Assembly (NCBI RefSeq): GCF_040703035.1
Contig: NZ_CP159996.1
Span: forward strand, 2,576,001-2,640,000
DNA from: Terribacillus aidingensis
GTDB lineage: Bacteria; Bacillota; Bacilli; Bacillales; Amphibacillaceae
Reading direction: 5' to 3'
DNA length: 64,000 nucleotides
Shown here: positions 54,459 through 61,967 of the stretch, in pieces
Layout: every line of letters starts with the position of its first letter
Position numbering within the stretch: position 1 is the stretch's first letter
Notes under the pieces: generated by a model
The model's input: only the letters and a program-made list of their open reading frames with translations
What the model was told of the DNA's origin: nothing
Database searches by the model: none
Program-made: the position numbers and the translations under genes

Positions 54459-54487
54459 ATTGTAGAAATCTATTGAAGGGCTTTCAA
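54459..54487 (-). promoter_or_regulatory. Sigma-A promoter of the put operon
   Basis: On the minus strand TTGAAA, 17 bp, TACAAT fits sigma-A well. It lies about 43 bp ahead of putB. Confidence 0.65.
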
Positions 54488-54515
54488 TATGCAGAAAAGA
54501 CAAACAATTTTAGCT

Positions 54516-54538
54516 TTTTTGTGTAAAATACACAAAAA
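54516..54538. promoter_or_regulatory. Palindrome resembling a PutR box
   Basis: TTTTTGTGTA-AAA-TACACAAAAA is a perfect 10-bp inverted repeat. Its core TTGTGT-N5-ACACAA resembles the TTGTGG-N5-CCACAA site I recall for PutR of B. subtilis. Its centre lies about 75 bp upstream of the expected put transcription start, a typical activator position. Confidence 0.55.
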
Positions 54539-54564
54539 TATCTTGTGAGGAAAGTTACATTTTA

Positions 54565-54620
54565 GGGTTGGCTGGTTTACTGCAGGGTACTTTTGGAAAA
54601 AGGTACATAGCTGCCGACCC
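54565..54620 (+). other. Structured element upstream of the GH10 gene
   Basis: GGGTTGGC (54565-54572) pairs with GCCGACCC (54613-54620) with one wobble. Inside, GCAG/CTGC and GTAC/GTAC form nested stems around a TTTTGGAAAA loop. It has no U-run, so it is not a terminator. Role unknown. Confidence 0.4.
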
Positions 54621-54658
54621 CATCCGATAACTACTATATTAATAATGGAGGGCTTCTT

Positions 54659-55696
54659 GTGAAAAAGCGTAAATGGATTTGGATCGGGGGAGCAATCCTC
54701 ATTATTGGAATTGCCATTGGAGGGTATTTGATGGAGAGACAACCACTGCGCAAGCTTGCTCAAGACGATGATCTGCTTATAGGCTCTTCGATTCGCTATG
54801 ATGCCCTGCTGGAGGATGATACATACCAGAAACTGGCTACCACAGAATTCTCCAGCTGGACGATCGAGAATGAAATGAAAATGGATGCCATGCAGCCAGA
54901 GCAAGGAGCCTTCAATTTTGTTAAAGTAGATAAGATGGTGCTAATGGCAGAAGAGCATGATATCAAACTCAGAGGACATGTACTTGTTTGGGGAGAAGCG
55001 CTGCCCGCATGGGTATCTCAACAGGCTGTAGATCGCGCTTCCGCAGAGCAAGTGCTCAAAACCCATATCCAAGAAATTGTCACTCATTATCAAGGCCGCA
55101 TCGACACCTTTGATGTTGTCAACGAAGCGTGGAATGATGATGGTACCTTACGGGATACGATTTGGCTCCGCACGATTGGACCTGATTATATTCCCCTCGC
55201 CTTCCAGTGGGCTCGTGAGGCCAATCCAGATGCTAAGCTGTATTACAATGACTATGGTAATGAAATGTCCAACGCTAAATCAGAAGCGATGCTGGAAGCT
55301 TTGAGCAATTGGAAACAAGAAGGTATCCCAATTGACGGTATCGGTATGCAAACGCATGTAGATGCTGCTGACCCCCGCTTTTCCAAGGATCGCATCCAGG
55401 AATGGTTCACCCGTATAGAAGATGCAGGCTTTGAAATCGCTGTGACGGAAATGGACGTAAAGCTGCAAAATCTCAACAATGGGGATGCCAAGAATGTCCA
55501 AGCTGAACGGTACGGAGATGTGATGGAAGTGTGTCTGGATACACCAGCCTGCGGGGAGTTCACTGTCTGGGGCATATCAGATAATCATAGCTGGGTTACC
55601 GAGCAGGAATCTCCAAATGGCAAACCGCTCCTCTTCGATGAAAACGGGCAGCCGAAGAAGGCTTATAACACATTGAAACGAAAACTATTATTCTAA
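54659..55696 (+). CDS. Membrane-anchored GH10 endo-beta-1,4-xylanase-like hydrolase
   Basis: 345 residues from GTG after GGAGGG. One N-terminal helix (about 7-25) acts as a signal anchor, with no lipobox. The GH10 barrel follows: WTIENEMKMDAMQPEQGAFNF near 64, RGHVLVWGEALPAWV near 102, acid/base Glu in DVVNEAWND (about 156), QTHVDAADPRF near 232, and nucleophile Glu in AVTEMDVKLQ (about 263). The gene sits 18 bp before a cellulose-synthase-like gene, in the place where BcsZ-type hydrolases are often found, so it may trim the nascent polymer rather than digest xylan. Confidence 0.9.
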   Translation: MKKRKWIWIGGAILIIGIAIGGYLMERQPLRKLAQDDDLLIGSSIRYDALLEDDTYQKLATTEFSSWTIENEMKMDAMQPEQGAFNFVKVDKMVLMAEEHDIKLRGHVLVWGEALPAWVSQQAVDRASAEQVLKTHIQEIVTHYQGRIDTFDVVNEAWNDDGTLRDTIWLRTIGPDYIPLAFQWAREANPDAKLYYNDYGNEMSNAKSEAMLEALSNWKQEGIPIDGIGMQTHVDAADPRFSKDRIQEWFTRIEDAGFEIAVTEMDVKLQNLNNGDAKNVQAERYGDVMEVCLDTPACGEFTVWGISDNHSWVTEQESPNGKPLLFDENGQPKKAYNTLKRKLLF

Positions 55697-55714
55697 GCAA
55701 GGAAGTGATACATC

Positions 55715-57973
55715 ATGCAAACTTCAGAAATCATTTGGCTAATCGCTTCCACAGTCATTCTGCTCGTTCTATATGGGTTGGCCCGGAAACATCTAGCTGC
55801 TAAGTATTTGCTGCTGGCTGCCTTTCTTGGTATCAACCTTGTCTACTTGATTTGGCGGACGGCATTCACATTGCCGACAGTCGGGATACTCAGTCTGATA
55901 GTCGGAATCCTGCTGCTGGTGACGGAATGGGCTGGATTTTTACAATCCGTCGTTTTCACCATCCTCTCCTGGAAGCCGTTCAGGCGGAAAACCATTCCGC
56001 TTTCGGAATTCAAGGAACTGCCGACAGTCGATGTATATATTGCCACTTACAATGAACCAGCAGATCTTCTAAAGCGGACGATTGCAGCGAGCCAAATGAT
56101 GACTTATCCGCAGGACAAGCTCAAGGTCTATGTCTGCGATGATGGAAGACGAGCAGATATCCGGCAATTGACTGAATCCATGGGTGCTTACTATTTAGAT
56201 CGACCGGATAATAAGCATCAAAAAGCCGGGAATCTGAACCATGCGATGACTAAAACAGACGGCGAGATCATCGTCACGATGGATGCTGATATGGTACCGC
56301 GCGCCAATTTCCTTGAACGCACGCTCGGCTACTTTACCGATAATAAAGTCTCATTCGTCCAGGCACCGCAAGTATTCTATAATGCAGACGCATTCCAGTA
56401 CAATCTGTTCTTCGAGGATAATATTACGAATGAACAAGACTTCTTCATGCGCCGTTTGGAGGAAGGAAAGGATCGCTTCAATGCAACGATGTATGTCGGA
56501 AGCAATGCTTTGTTCCGCCGAACTGCATTGGAGGAAATCGGGGGTTTCGCAACGGGCGTCATAACCGAGGATATGGCAACAGGCATGCTTCTCCAGACAA
56601 ATGGGCAAAAAACAGTCTTTGTGAATGAAGCATTAGCTGTTGGCTTATCCCCTGAAACGTACGCCGACCTTCTAAAGCAGCGCGACCGCTGGTGCCGAGG
56701 CAATATCCAAGTCATCCGTAAATGGAATCCGCTCACAATCAAAGGTCTGAGCTTCATGCAGCGCTTGCTGTACATGGATGGAATACATTATTGGTTCTTC
56801 GGTATCTATAAGATGGTGTATTTACTGGCACCATTGCTGTTCCTGCTGTTCTCCATCTATAGTCTGCAAACCGATTTCTCGACTCTATTGCTGTTCTGGC
56901 TGCCGGCGTTCCTATCGTCACAGCTCGCGTTCCGCCGCATGGCAGATAACAAAAGGACGACGATTTGGAGTCACATTTATGAGGTGGCACTCGCCCCTTA
57001 CATGGCTGTATCTGTTCTAACGGAACTATTCTTCCGAAAATCGATCAAATTCAATGTTACCCGCAAAGGAATAGTGAATAATCGCCGGCATTTTCTCTGG
57101 CGGACAAGCACACCATATGTGATTCTGCTTGCAATGAGCATTGCTAGTATGATTATGATCGGAATAGATTTGTTTACCCCTATACAGATTTACGAAAATG
57201 TCGAAATGCTCTATATCAATATTTTCTGGGTGCTATACAATGCTGTCGCACTTGTCATGGCTTTGATCATTTCGGTGGAACGGCCGCGCTTCCGAGAAGC
57301 AGAGCGCTTTGATGTGACGCTGGAAGCAGAGCTTCTGAATAGTCTTGATGAGAAGAAGCATCCCATACGAATCATTGACTTAAGCGAATATGGCGCAAGG
57401 CTGGAACTGCTTGATGCAAAAGCAGCCCATCTGCTGTCAGCCGGAAGTCCGCTGACGCTTTCCTCAGGTCCGCTGCAAGGCTTGAAGCTTCACAAGCATT
57501 GGGTTTCCCAGCAAGGAAAAAGCTATTATGCAGGCGTATCCTTCCAGGATGTCACGCAGGAACAGTACCGTGCCCTTATCAAACTCCTGTTCGTCGATGC
57601 ACCAGACATATATACGAGCAGGGAATATGTAAATTCAACACTATTGCATGCAGTTTCCCGCTTCTTCCGTCAAACACAAGTCGAACCAAAACAATCCGAG
57701 CGGCAGAGCATCAGGGAAACAATCTCGGTTCCTGGCGTCCTCTATTTTGCTGATACTGGTAAAATAGAAACCACTCTTATTGATTACAGTCTGAGCGGCT
57801 GCCAAATCGAACTGAAGAAACCGATTAAACCAGGTCAAGTACTGCGTCTGCACGCCAATCACAACAGCTTCCGCGAAAGTGATGTACGTGTCCAATGGGT
57901 GCAAAAACGCGGACGAAAATATTTAGCAGGTTTGCGATTCCTGACCGAGACAGCTGAATCGGATACTGCGTAA
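55715..57973 (+). CDS. Cellulose-synthase-like GT2 with two PilZ-like domains
   Basis: 752 residues. Four N-terminal helices lead to a family 2 glycosyltransferase with CDDGRR (about 141), MDADMVPR (about 189), VITEDMATG (about 283) and QRDRWCRGN (about 322), the BcsA D, DxD, TED and QxxRW set. More helices span about 350-515. A PilZ-like domain follows (RPRFREAERFDV near 521, IDLSEYGARLEL near 553), then a second one (ERQSIRETISV near 661, IDYSLSGCQIEL near 689), each with the basic and D-x-S-x-x-G parts that bind c-di-GMP. No bcsB homologue is beside it. The polymer is not defined by sequence. Confidence 0.88.
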   Translation: MQTSEIIWLIASTVILLVLYGLARKHLAAKYLLLAAFLGINLVYLIWRTAFTLPTVGILSLIVGILLLVTEWAGFLQSVVFTILSWKPFRRKTIPLSEFKELPTVDVYIATYNEPADLLKRTIAASQMMTYPQDKLKVYVCDDGRRADIRQLTESMGAYYLDRPDNKHQKAGNLNHAMTKTDGEIIVTMDADMVPRANFLERTLGYFTDNKVSFVQAPQVFYNADAFQYNLFFEDNITNEQDFFMRRLEEGKDRFNATMYVGSNALFRRTALEEIGGFATGVITEDMATGMLLQTNGQKTVFVNEALAVGLSPETYADLLKQRDRWCRGNIQVIRKWNPLTIKGLSFMQRLLYMDGIHYWFFGIYKMVYLLAPLLFLLFSIYSLQTDFSTLLLFWLPAFLSSQLAFRRMADNKRTTIWSHIYEVALAPYMAVSVLTELFFRKSIKFNVTRKGIVNNRRHFLWRTSTPYVILLAMSIASMIMIGIDLFTPIQIYENVEMLYINIFWVLYNAVALVMALIISVERPRFREAERFDVTLEAELLNSLDEKKHPIRIIDLSEYGARLELLDAKAAHLLSAGSPLTLSSGPLQGLKLHKHWVSQQGKSYYAGVSFQDVTQEQYRALIKLLFVDAPDIYTSREYVNSTLLHAVSRFFRQTQVEPKQSERQSIRETISVPGVLYFADTGKIETTLIDYSLSGCQIELKKPIKPGQVLRLHANHNSFRESDVRVQWVQKRGRKYLAGLRFLTETAESDTA

Positions 57974-57980
57974 ATAAATA

Positions 57981-58008
57981 TGGACATCTAAACAATAAAT
58001 GATATATT
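57981..58008 (+). promoter_or_regulatory. Sigma-A promoter of the ydaK-type operon
   Basis: TGGACA, 16 bp, TATATT gives an expected start of transcription near 58014. The leader from there to the first ATG is about 120 nt and contains the riboswitch candidate. Confidence 0.6.
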
Positions 58009-58013
58009 ATGAC

Positions 58014-58095
58014 AATAGAAAATGAAGCTTCGACTCTTTATCTGTATGTGGGCACTTGGGTAAAGAAGAGCTACTAGTGCAACCGCCATTTTATT
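58014..58095 (+). ncRNA. Candidate c-di-GMP-II-type riboswitch
   Basis: GGGCACTTG (58050-58058) and, 17 nt later, AGTGCAACCG (58076-58085) repeat the strongly conserved 3' half of the class II c-di-GMP aptamer as I remember it from the Clostridium acetobutylicum structure. GCACT/AGTGC form its stem. A basal helix AATA-(GA)-AAATG (58014-58024) with CATTTTATT (58087-58095) closes the element at the right place. The 5' half (AAGCTTCGACTC...) does not resemble the class II sequence, and the usual pseudoknot partner for AACC is not obvious, so it may be a variant or a coincidence. Folding the basal helix would destroy the terminator at 58081-58102, predicting gene activation by ligand. Confidence 0.5.
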
Positions 58096-58108
58096 GGCGG
58101 TTGTTTTT
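58081..58108 (+). terminator. Intrinsic terminator in the ydaK leader
   Basis: AACCGCCA and TGGCGGTT form an 8-bp stem with a 6-base loop, followed by GTTTTTT. It lies after a promoter and 28 bp before the first gene, so it can act as an attenuator. Confidence 0.85.
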
Positions 58109-58135
58109 TATTTTGAATAAGAAAGTAGGTTTTAC

Positions 58136-58909
58136 ATGCAACTCCGGATCTTGTTGACATTTCTTTTATGTAGTTTTATGGCATTATCCTTTACAGCATC
58201 GTCCTCTATTCCTTTGACCGATGGTTCAATTCTGCTTTTAGCCATTTTTTCCATCCACGCCGGAAGCTTTGCCAGACAATTTATCACGTTGCTTATGCTT
58301 AGTCTTTCTTTTGGTTTCTTTCTACTTTTCTATGCATTATTCACGCATGCATCTTTGACAGAACAGGTTTATTATTTGCTTCGCCATATTCTCGTAACTG
58401 TTAGTATGGTTTTAATTTGGCTTACCTATGGAATAACATCACGCTATCGTAACGAAAATATAGCATTAAAAGAGAAGATCCAAGCACTTGAAAAATATGC
58501 TGGTTCTTCCCAATTACTAACTTTGACTGAATTTAAGAGTCGTGTGAAGTTGATTTCGACCGGGACGAAACGACGTAATGAACAAAATTATTATGTTTTT
58601 GCTTCCATCGTTACTCCTGATAAAGTGCTAGAAACAACAAACTCTATTTCCCACATTGTAAGTGAGGGGATTTTAAGCTCGATACGCGCCGAATTCGACT
58701 TAGTCACACAAGTAAAAGAAGAGCAATTCCTTATCTTCCTTCAGAACACCAATGAAGCAGGGTGTCAAATCGTAATTGACAGATTGATGGGTAAACTTCG
58801 GAATCAATTTAATCTAATTGATCCTCCTCTCATATGTGAAACTGTACTGGAGGAAGAGATAGAATCTATCTTAGAGATAACCCAGCCATTCAAAGGAGCA
58901 GCAGGATGA
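58136..58909 (+). CDS. ydaK: Membrane protein with degenerate GGDEF domain (YdaK-like)
   Basis: 257 residues. Four hydrophobic helices fill residues 1-102, followed by a short helix and a domain of diguanylate-cyclase shape: LLTLTEFKSRVKLI near 130, FDLVTQVKEEQFLIFLQNTNEAGCQIVIDRLMGKLRNQF near 190-228. The active-site GGDEF is replaced by VKEEQF, so no cyclase activity is expected. In B. subtilis YdaK is such a degenerate protein and binds c-di-GMP to switch on the YdaLMN polymer system. Overlap of 4 bp with the next gene supports a functional unit. Confidence 0.8.
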   Translation: MQLRILLTFLLCSFMALSFTASSSIPLTDGSILLLAIFSIHAGSFARQFITLLMLSLSFGFFLLFYALFTHASLTEQVYYLLRHILVTVSMVLIWLTYGITSRYRNENIALKEKIQALEKYAGSSQLLTLTEFKSRVKLISTGTKRRNEQNYYVFASIVTPDKVLETTNSISHIVSEGILSSIRAEFDLVTQVKEEQFLIFLQNTNEAGCQIVIDRLMGKLRNQFNLIDPPLICETVLEEEIESILEITQPFKGAAG

Positions 58910-60135
58910 AGATTATTCTAGTAGCAGTTATGGCCTTTTTCTGGATTCTACTCATCTATTATTCCATTCTTACAATCGCCGGCGTTTTACAGCGATTGAA
59001 AAGGAAAGAAGAAATTACTTTACCGTCCTATCCTTCTATTGCTGTTTTAATTCCTGCGCATAATGAAGGAGTCGTGATAAAGCAGACTTTAGAAGCCATG
59101 ATTCGACTAAAATACCCAGGAGCATTGGATGTCTATGTTTTGGATGATTCCTCTACAGATGACACAGCCGAGATCATTCAAAAATTCAGCAGTACTTTCT
59201 CCCGTATACATTATTTAAAAGTCCCTCCTGGGTCTCCGAAAGGAAAATCAAGAGTACTTAATTATGGGTTATCTGTAACGACATCCGATTATTTCATTGT
59301 CTTTGATGCAGATAATCAGCCCGCTGAAGACAGTGTGTTGGAATTGATTCACGCTGCAGAACGTACTCCTGACGCTGGGGGAGCAGTAGGATATGTTAAG
59401 ACTATCAATGCAGACCGAAATGTATTGACCAGAATGATCTCGATCGAATTTCAGGTCTTTCAGCTATTAATGCAAAGTGGTCGATGGAAGATGTTTAAAA
59501 CAGGTTCCCTGGCAGGAACGAACATGCTGCTTCGAAGAAGTGTTCTGCAAGAAGCTGGGGGGTATGACCTGTATGCTCTTGCCGAGGATGCAGAACTTAC
59601 TGTTAGGCTGACGGCTTTAGGGTGGAAATTACCTGTTGTTCACCACTCGAGAACATGGGAACAGGAACCAGAAAAGATTAGTATCTTTGTCAGACAGCGT
59701 ACAAGATGGCTGACAGGTAATATCTATCTATTGGAGAAATCGTTTCATGAATGGAGTTATTGGAAAGGAAAGACGTTTGTCCATAGCTTCCAGCATGTTT
59801 TGACTTATTTATTATTTGTATTAATGCTGCTATTTTCAAATACATGGTTCATTCTAAGCTTACTAGGAGTCAACCTGCCCGATTTTGAATCTCCTTTGCT
59901 GTTGTTCTGGTTTATGAGCTATGTAGTCTATACTGCTCAGGTTGTCAGTGCAATGGTGCTTGAAAGGACAATTACACCATTTAATGTACTTATCGGCTTA
60001 ATCATGTATTTCACTTATGCTCAGATCTTCCTGTTATTGCTTTTACGAAGTGGACTTTCTTATATATGGAGCAGGCTGACGAAGCAAACTATTAAGTGGG
60101 ATAAAACAGAAAGGTTTAAGGATGATGCAGCATAA
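58906..60135 (+). CDS. ydaM: Glycosyltransferase family 2 (YdaM-like)
   Basis: 409 residues. A single N-terminal helix (about 3-25) is followed by a GT2 domain: VLIPAHNEGVVIKQ near 47, VLDDSSTDDTAEII near 78, VFDADNQPAEDS near 130, LAEDAELTVR near 225, and RQRTRWLTGNIY near 263. Two or three helices follow from about 300. This is the synthase of a processive polysaccharide, similar to B. subtilis YdaM. It is coupled to the YdaK-like protein by an ATGA overlap and to the next gene by 14 bp. Confidence 0.88.
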   Translation: MKIILVAVMAFFWILLIYYSILTIAGVLQRLKRKEEITLPSYPSIAVLIPAHNEGVVIKQTLEAMIRLKYPGALDVYVLDDSSTDDTAEIIQKFSSTFSRIHYLKVPPGSPKGKSRVLNYGLSVTTSDYFIVFDADNQPAEDSVLELIHAAERTPDAGGAVGYVKTINADRNVLTRMISIEFQVFQLLMQSGRWKMFKTGSLAGTNMLLRRSVLQEAGGYDLYALAEDAELTVRLTALGWKLPVVHHSRTWEQEPEKISIFVRQRTRWLTGNIYLLEKSFHEWSYWKGKTFVHSFQHVLTYLLFVLMLLFSNTWFILSLLGVNLPDFESPLLLFWFMSYVVYTAQVVSAMVLERTITPFNVLIGLIMYFTYAQIFLLLLLRSGLSYIWSRLTKQTIKWDKTERFKDDAA

Positions 60136-61165
60136 AAGTTATGTTGCTAAAATACTTTTGCTGCTGATTTGTAGCCTTCTTCTGTTTTTAAATTTCTCTT
60201 CTTCTGTTGACCAGGAAACAGTTACTAGTACCGTCAAACAACAATACAAGAACAAAGAAGGTTTCATTGCTAGCTATGGAGATGGAGAACGCGACACTAG
60301 TCCTATCCTTCTTGAAAGCCTCGGGCAATACATGGAATATTTACTCCTAGTCGGAGATAGCCAAGAATTTGAGGAGCAGTTTCTCCTGCTTCAATCTAAC
60401 TTCACAGTCAATACCAATGAGGGCATCTTTCTAAAGTGGCAGCTTGAAGAAGATGTAACTGCAAATGCTTCAGTAGACGATTACCGGATAATAAGAACAC
60501 TGCTAAGAGGGGGAGAACAGTTTCATAATTCCTCTTACACTAATTTTGCAGGACAGATATGGGATACAATGAATAAAACACAAACTGTTAATGGTTTAAT
60601 CGTTGATTTCTATGATTGGTCATCACAACAAAGAACATCCGAGATTCATCTCAGTTATATAGATTATGATGTTCTGGAGAAGCTGCAAGCTTCCAAATTA
60701 CCTAGATACAAGCAAATCTTGTCAGATGGCCTGACAGACAAGATTTTTTTCAATGAAATCTACAACCCGGAAAACAATAGCTACCAAACAGCAAATGCAG
60801 AGACGGTAAATATGATTGATCAATTCTTGATTGCTATTCAGTATGCAGAAAGTACACATGAAAAACCGAAAAGTTTTCATGATTGGGTTCAAACTCAAAT
60901 GCAAAATAATGGTATATTATATGGAAGCTATAACCGTAACACCGGCAAGCCCGTAGTTAATTATGAATCTAGTGCTGTATATGCGCTTGCTTTGATTTAT
61001 AGTTTAACAGTAGATGATCAGCAAATGTCCAAGACTCTATATAGCCAGCTGCAGAAACAATCACCCTTGCAGGCTGACCCAAATTACAATGATATCCATT
61101 TTTTTGATTATATGTATGCTTCTTATGCAGCAACACTATATAAAGAACAAAAAAGCAGTCGTTGA
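60122..61165 (+). CDS. ydaJ: GH8-like hydrolase (YdaJ-like)
   Basis: 347 residues. The N-terminal helix (about 10-26) is a signal peptide or anchor. The body shows the (alpha/alpha)6 pattern of GH8-type proteins: GFIASYGDGERDTSPILLESLGQYMEYLLL near 46-75, SVDDYRIIRTLLRGGEQF near 117 with a D-x-R of the family, and NYESSAVYALALIYSL near 279. In B. subtilis YdaJ lies at the start of ydaJKLMN; here it comes last. A role in trimming or releasing the polymer is inferred from this context. Confidence 0.78.
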   Translation: MMQHKSYVAKILLLLICSLLLFLNFSSSVDQETVTSTVKQQYKNKEGFIASYGDGERDTSPILLESLGQYMEYLLLVGDSQEFEEQFLLLQSNFTVNTNEGIFLKWQLEEDVTANASVDDYRIIRTLLRGGEQFHNSSYTNFAGQIWDTMNKTQTVNGLIVDFYDWSSQQRTSEIHLSYIDYDVLEKLQASKLPRYKQILSDGLTDKIFFNEIYNPENNSYQTANAETVNMIDQFLIAIQYAESTHEKPKSFHDWVQTQMQNNGILYGSYNRNTGKPVVNYESSAVYALALIYSLTVDDQQMSKTLYSQLQKQSPLQADPNYNDIHFFDYMYASYAATLYKEQKSSR

Positions 61166-61175
61166 CTGCTTTTTT
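61149..61175. terminator. Shared terminator between convergent genes
   Basis: AAAAAAGCAGTC and GACTGCTTTTTT form a 12-bp stem with a 3-base loop, directly between the stops at 61165 and 61176. Confidence 0.85.
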
Positions 61176-61838
61176 TTATCCTTTAATATATGCATACAGC
61201 TCCTGCGTCTCTGTTTCAGCACCAAACGCACGCGTTGCCCCCCAAATTTTATCCACTTCTGCTCCATTGATTTCTGCGTCCATATCATGAAAAATCCGAT
61301 GCACATAACGCAGACTGTTCAGGTCCGCGCTGTCTGTTGCGATTCGCATGAACGCTTCAGTGTTCCACATATCGTTTACAGCTTCTGATGGAGCAAAGCC
61401 TTCTGTTCGCAGCCTTTCGACATCCTTCTGCAGCTGCTGCCATTCCTCTGATTGAGCCAGATAGTCGATATCTACATTATCGATGTGTCCCCAGCCAGTG
61501 AGATCATTCAAATATGCATGCTGGTCACTGATGATTTGTTTGACCAGCTCTTCATTCTGATAGGCAACTTGTTCATCATAGACGTCGTATGTGAACGTAG
61601 ACAGGAAATCCTTTGTATCGCCAGAAAGTTCTTCCAGCTTGGATGCCCCATCTCCTTTCTCTACTGGCTTCAATTGTTTATCTTCCGGCATTTCAGCTGG
61701 CAATTGTTCCTGCTGCGGTGCCTCATTTTCTTTCCCGCTGGCTGTATCGTTTTCTTCCTGAGATAGGAAGAAGTAGATGCCAGTACCTGTTATTGCAAGT
61801 ACACAAATACATAATAATGTTATAAAAAATGCCTTCAC
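61176..61838 (-). CDS. Hypothetical signal-anchored protein
   Basis: 220 residues from GTG 61838, eight bases after AGAGGAG. One helix (about 4-25) anchors a polar linker (about 30-65, rich in Glu, Gln, Pro) and an all-helical domain with ELVKQIISDQHAYLNDLTGWGHIDNVDIDYLAQSEEWQQL near 95-135 and a WGATRAFGAETETQ end. This resembles proteins annotated DUF6241 in Bacillaceae, from memory only. No catalytic motif is seen. Confidence 0.68.
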   Translation of the reverse strand: MKAFFITLLCICVLAITGTGIYFFLSQEENDTASGKENEAPQQEQLPAEMPEDKQLKPVEKGDGASKLEELSGDTKDFLSTFTYDVYDEQVAYQNEELVKQIISDQHAYLNDLTGWGHIDNVDIDYLAQSEEWQQLQKDVERLRTEGFAPSEAVNDMWNTEAFMRIATDSADLNSLRYVHRIFHDMDAEINGAEVDKIWGATRAFGAETETQELYAYIKG

Positions 61839-61936
61839 TGCTTCCACTCCTCTGCTAGACTGCTAGAATGAATTTCCAGTTTAAGATTGCTAGAGTCCAT
61901 TATAGCAATAATTCCCAGCAGATTCTGTCGAAAAGC

Positions 61937-61965
61937 AAAAAAATAGGACGCTGATTGCGTCCTAT
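61937..61965 (-). terminator. Terminator of the polyphosphate kinase gene
   Basis: ATAGGACGC and GCGTCCTAT form a 9-bp stem with a 5-base loop; on the minus strand it is followed by a run of seven Us. It lies 3 bp past the ppk stop. Confidence 0.88.
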
Positions 61966-61967
61966 CC

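Noticed and set aside
54565..54620. Hairpin upstream of the GH10 gene taken as a class I c-di-GMP riboswitch.
   Set aside because: A CAGGG-like and a GGAAA-like part are present, but the conserved GGTCACGCACAGGG wording and the second stem of the class I aptamer are absent.
58071..58110. TGCAACCGCC followed by a terminator looked like a T-box leader.
   Set aside because: A T-box needs TGGN in the antiterminator bulge to pair with the tRNA end and a specifier stem upstream. Neither is present, and no aminoacyl-tRNA or amino acid gene follows. The c-di-GMP-II similarity explains the sequence better.
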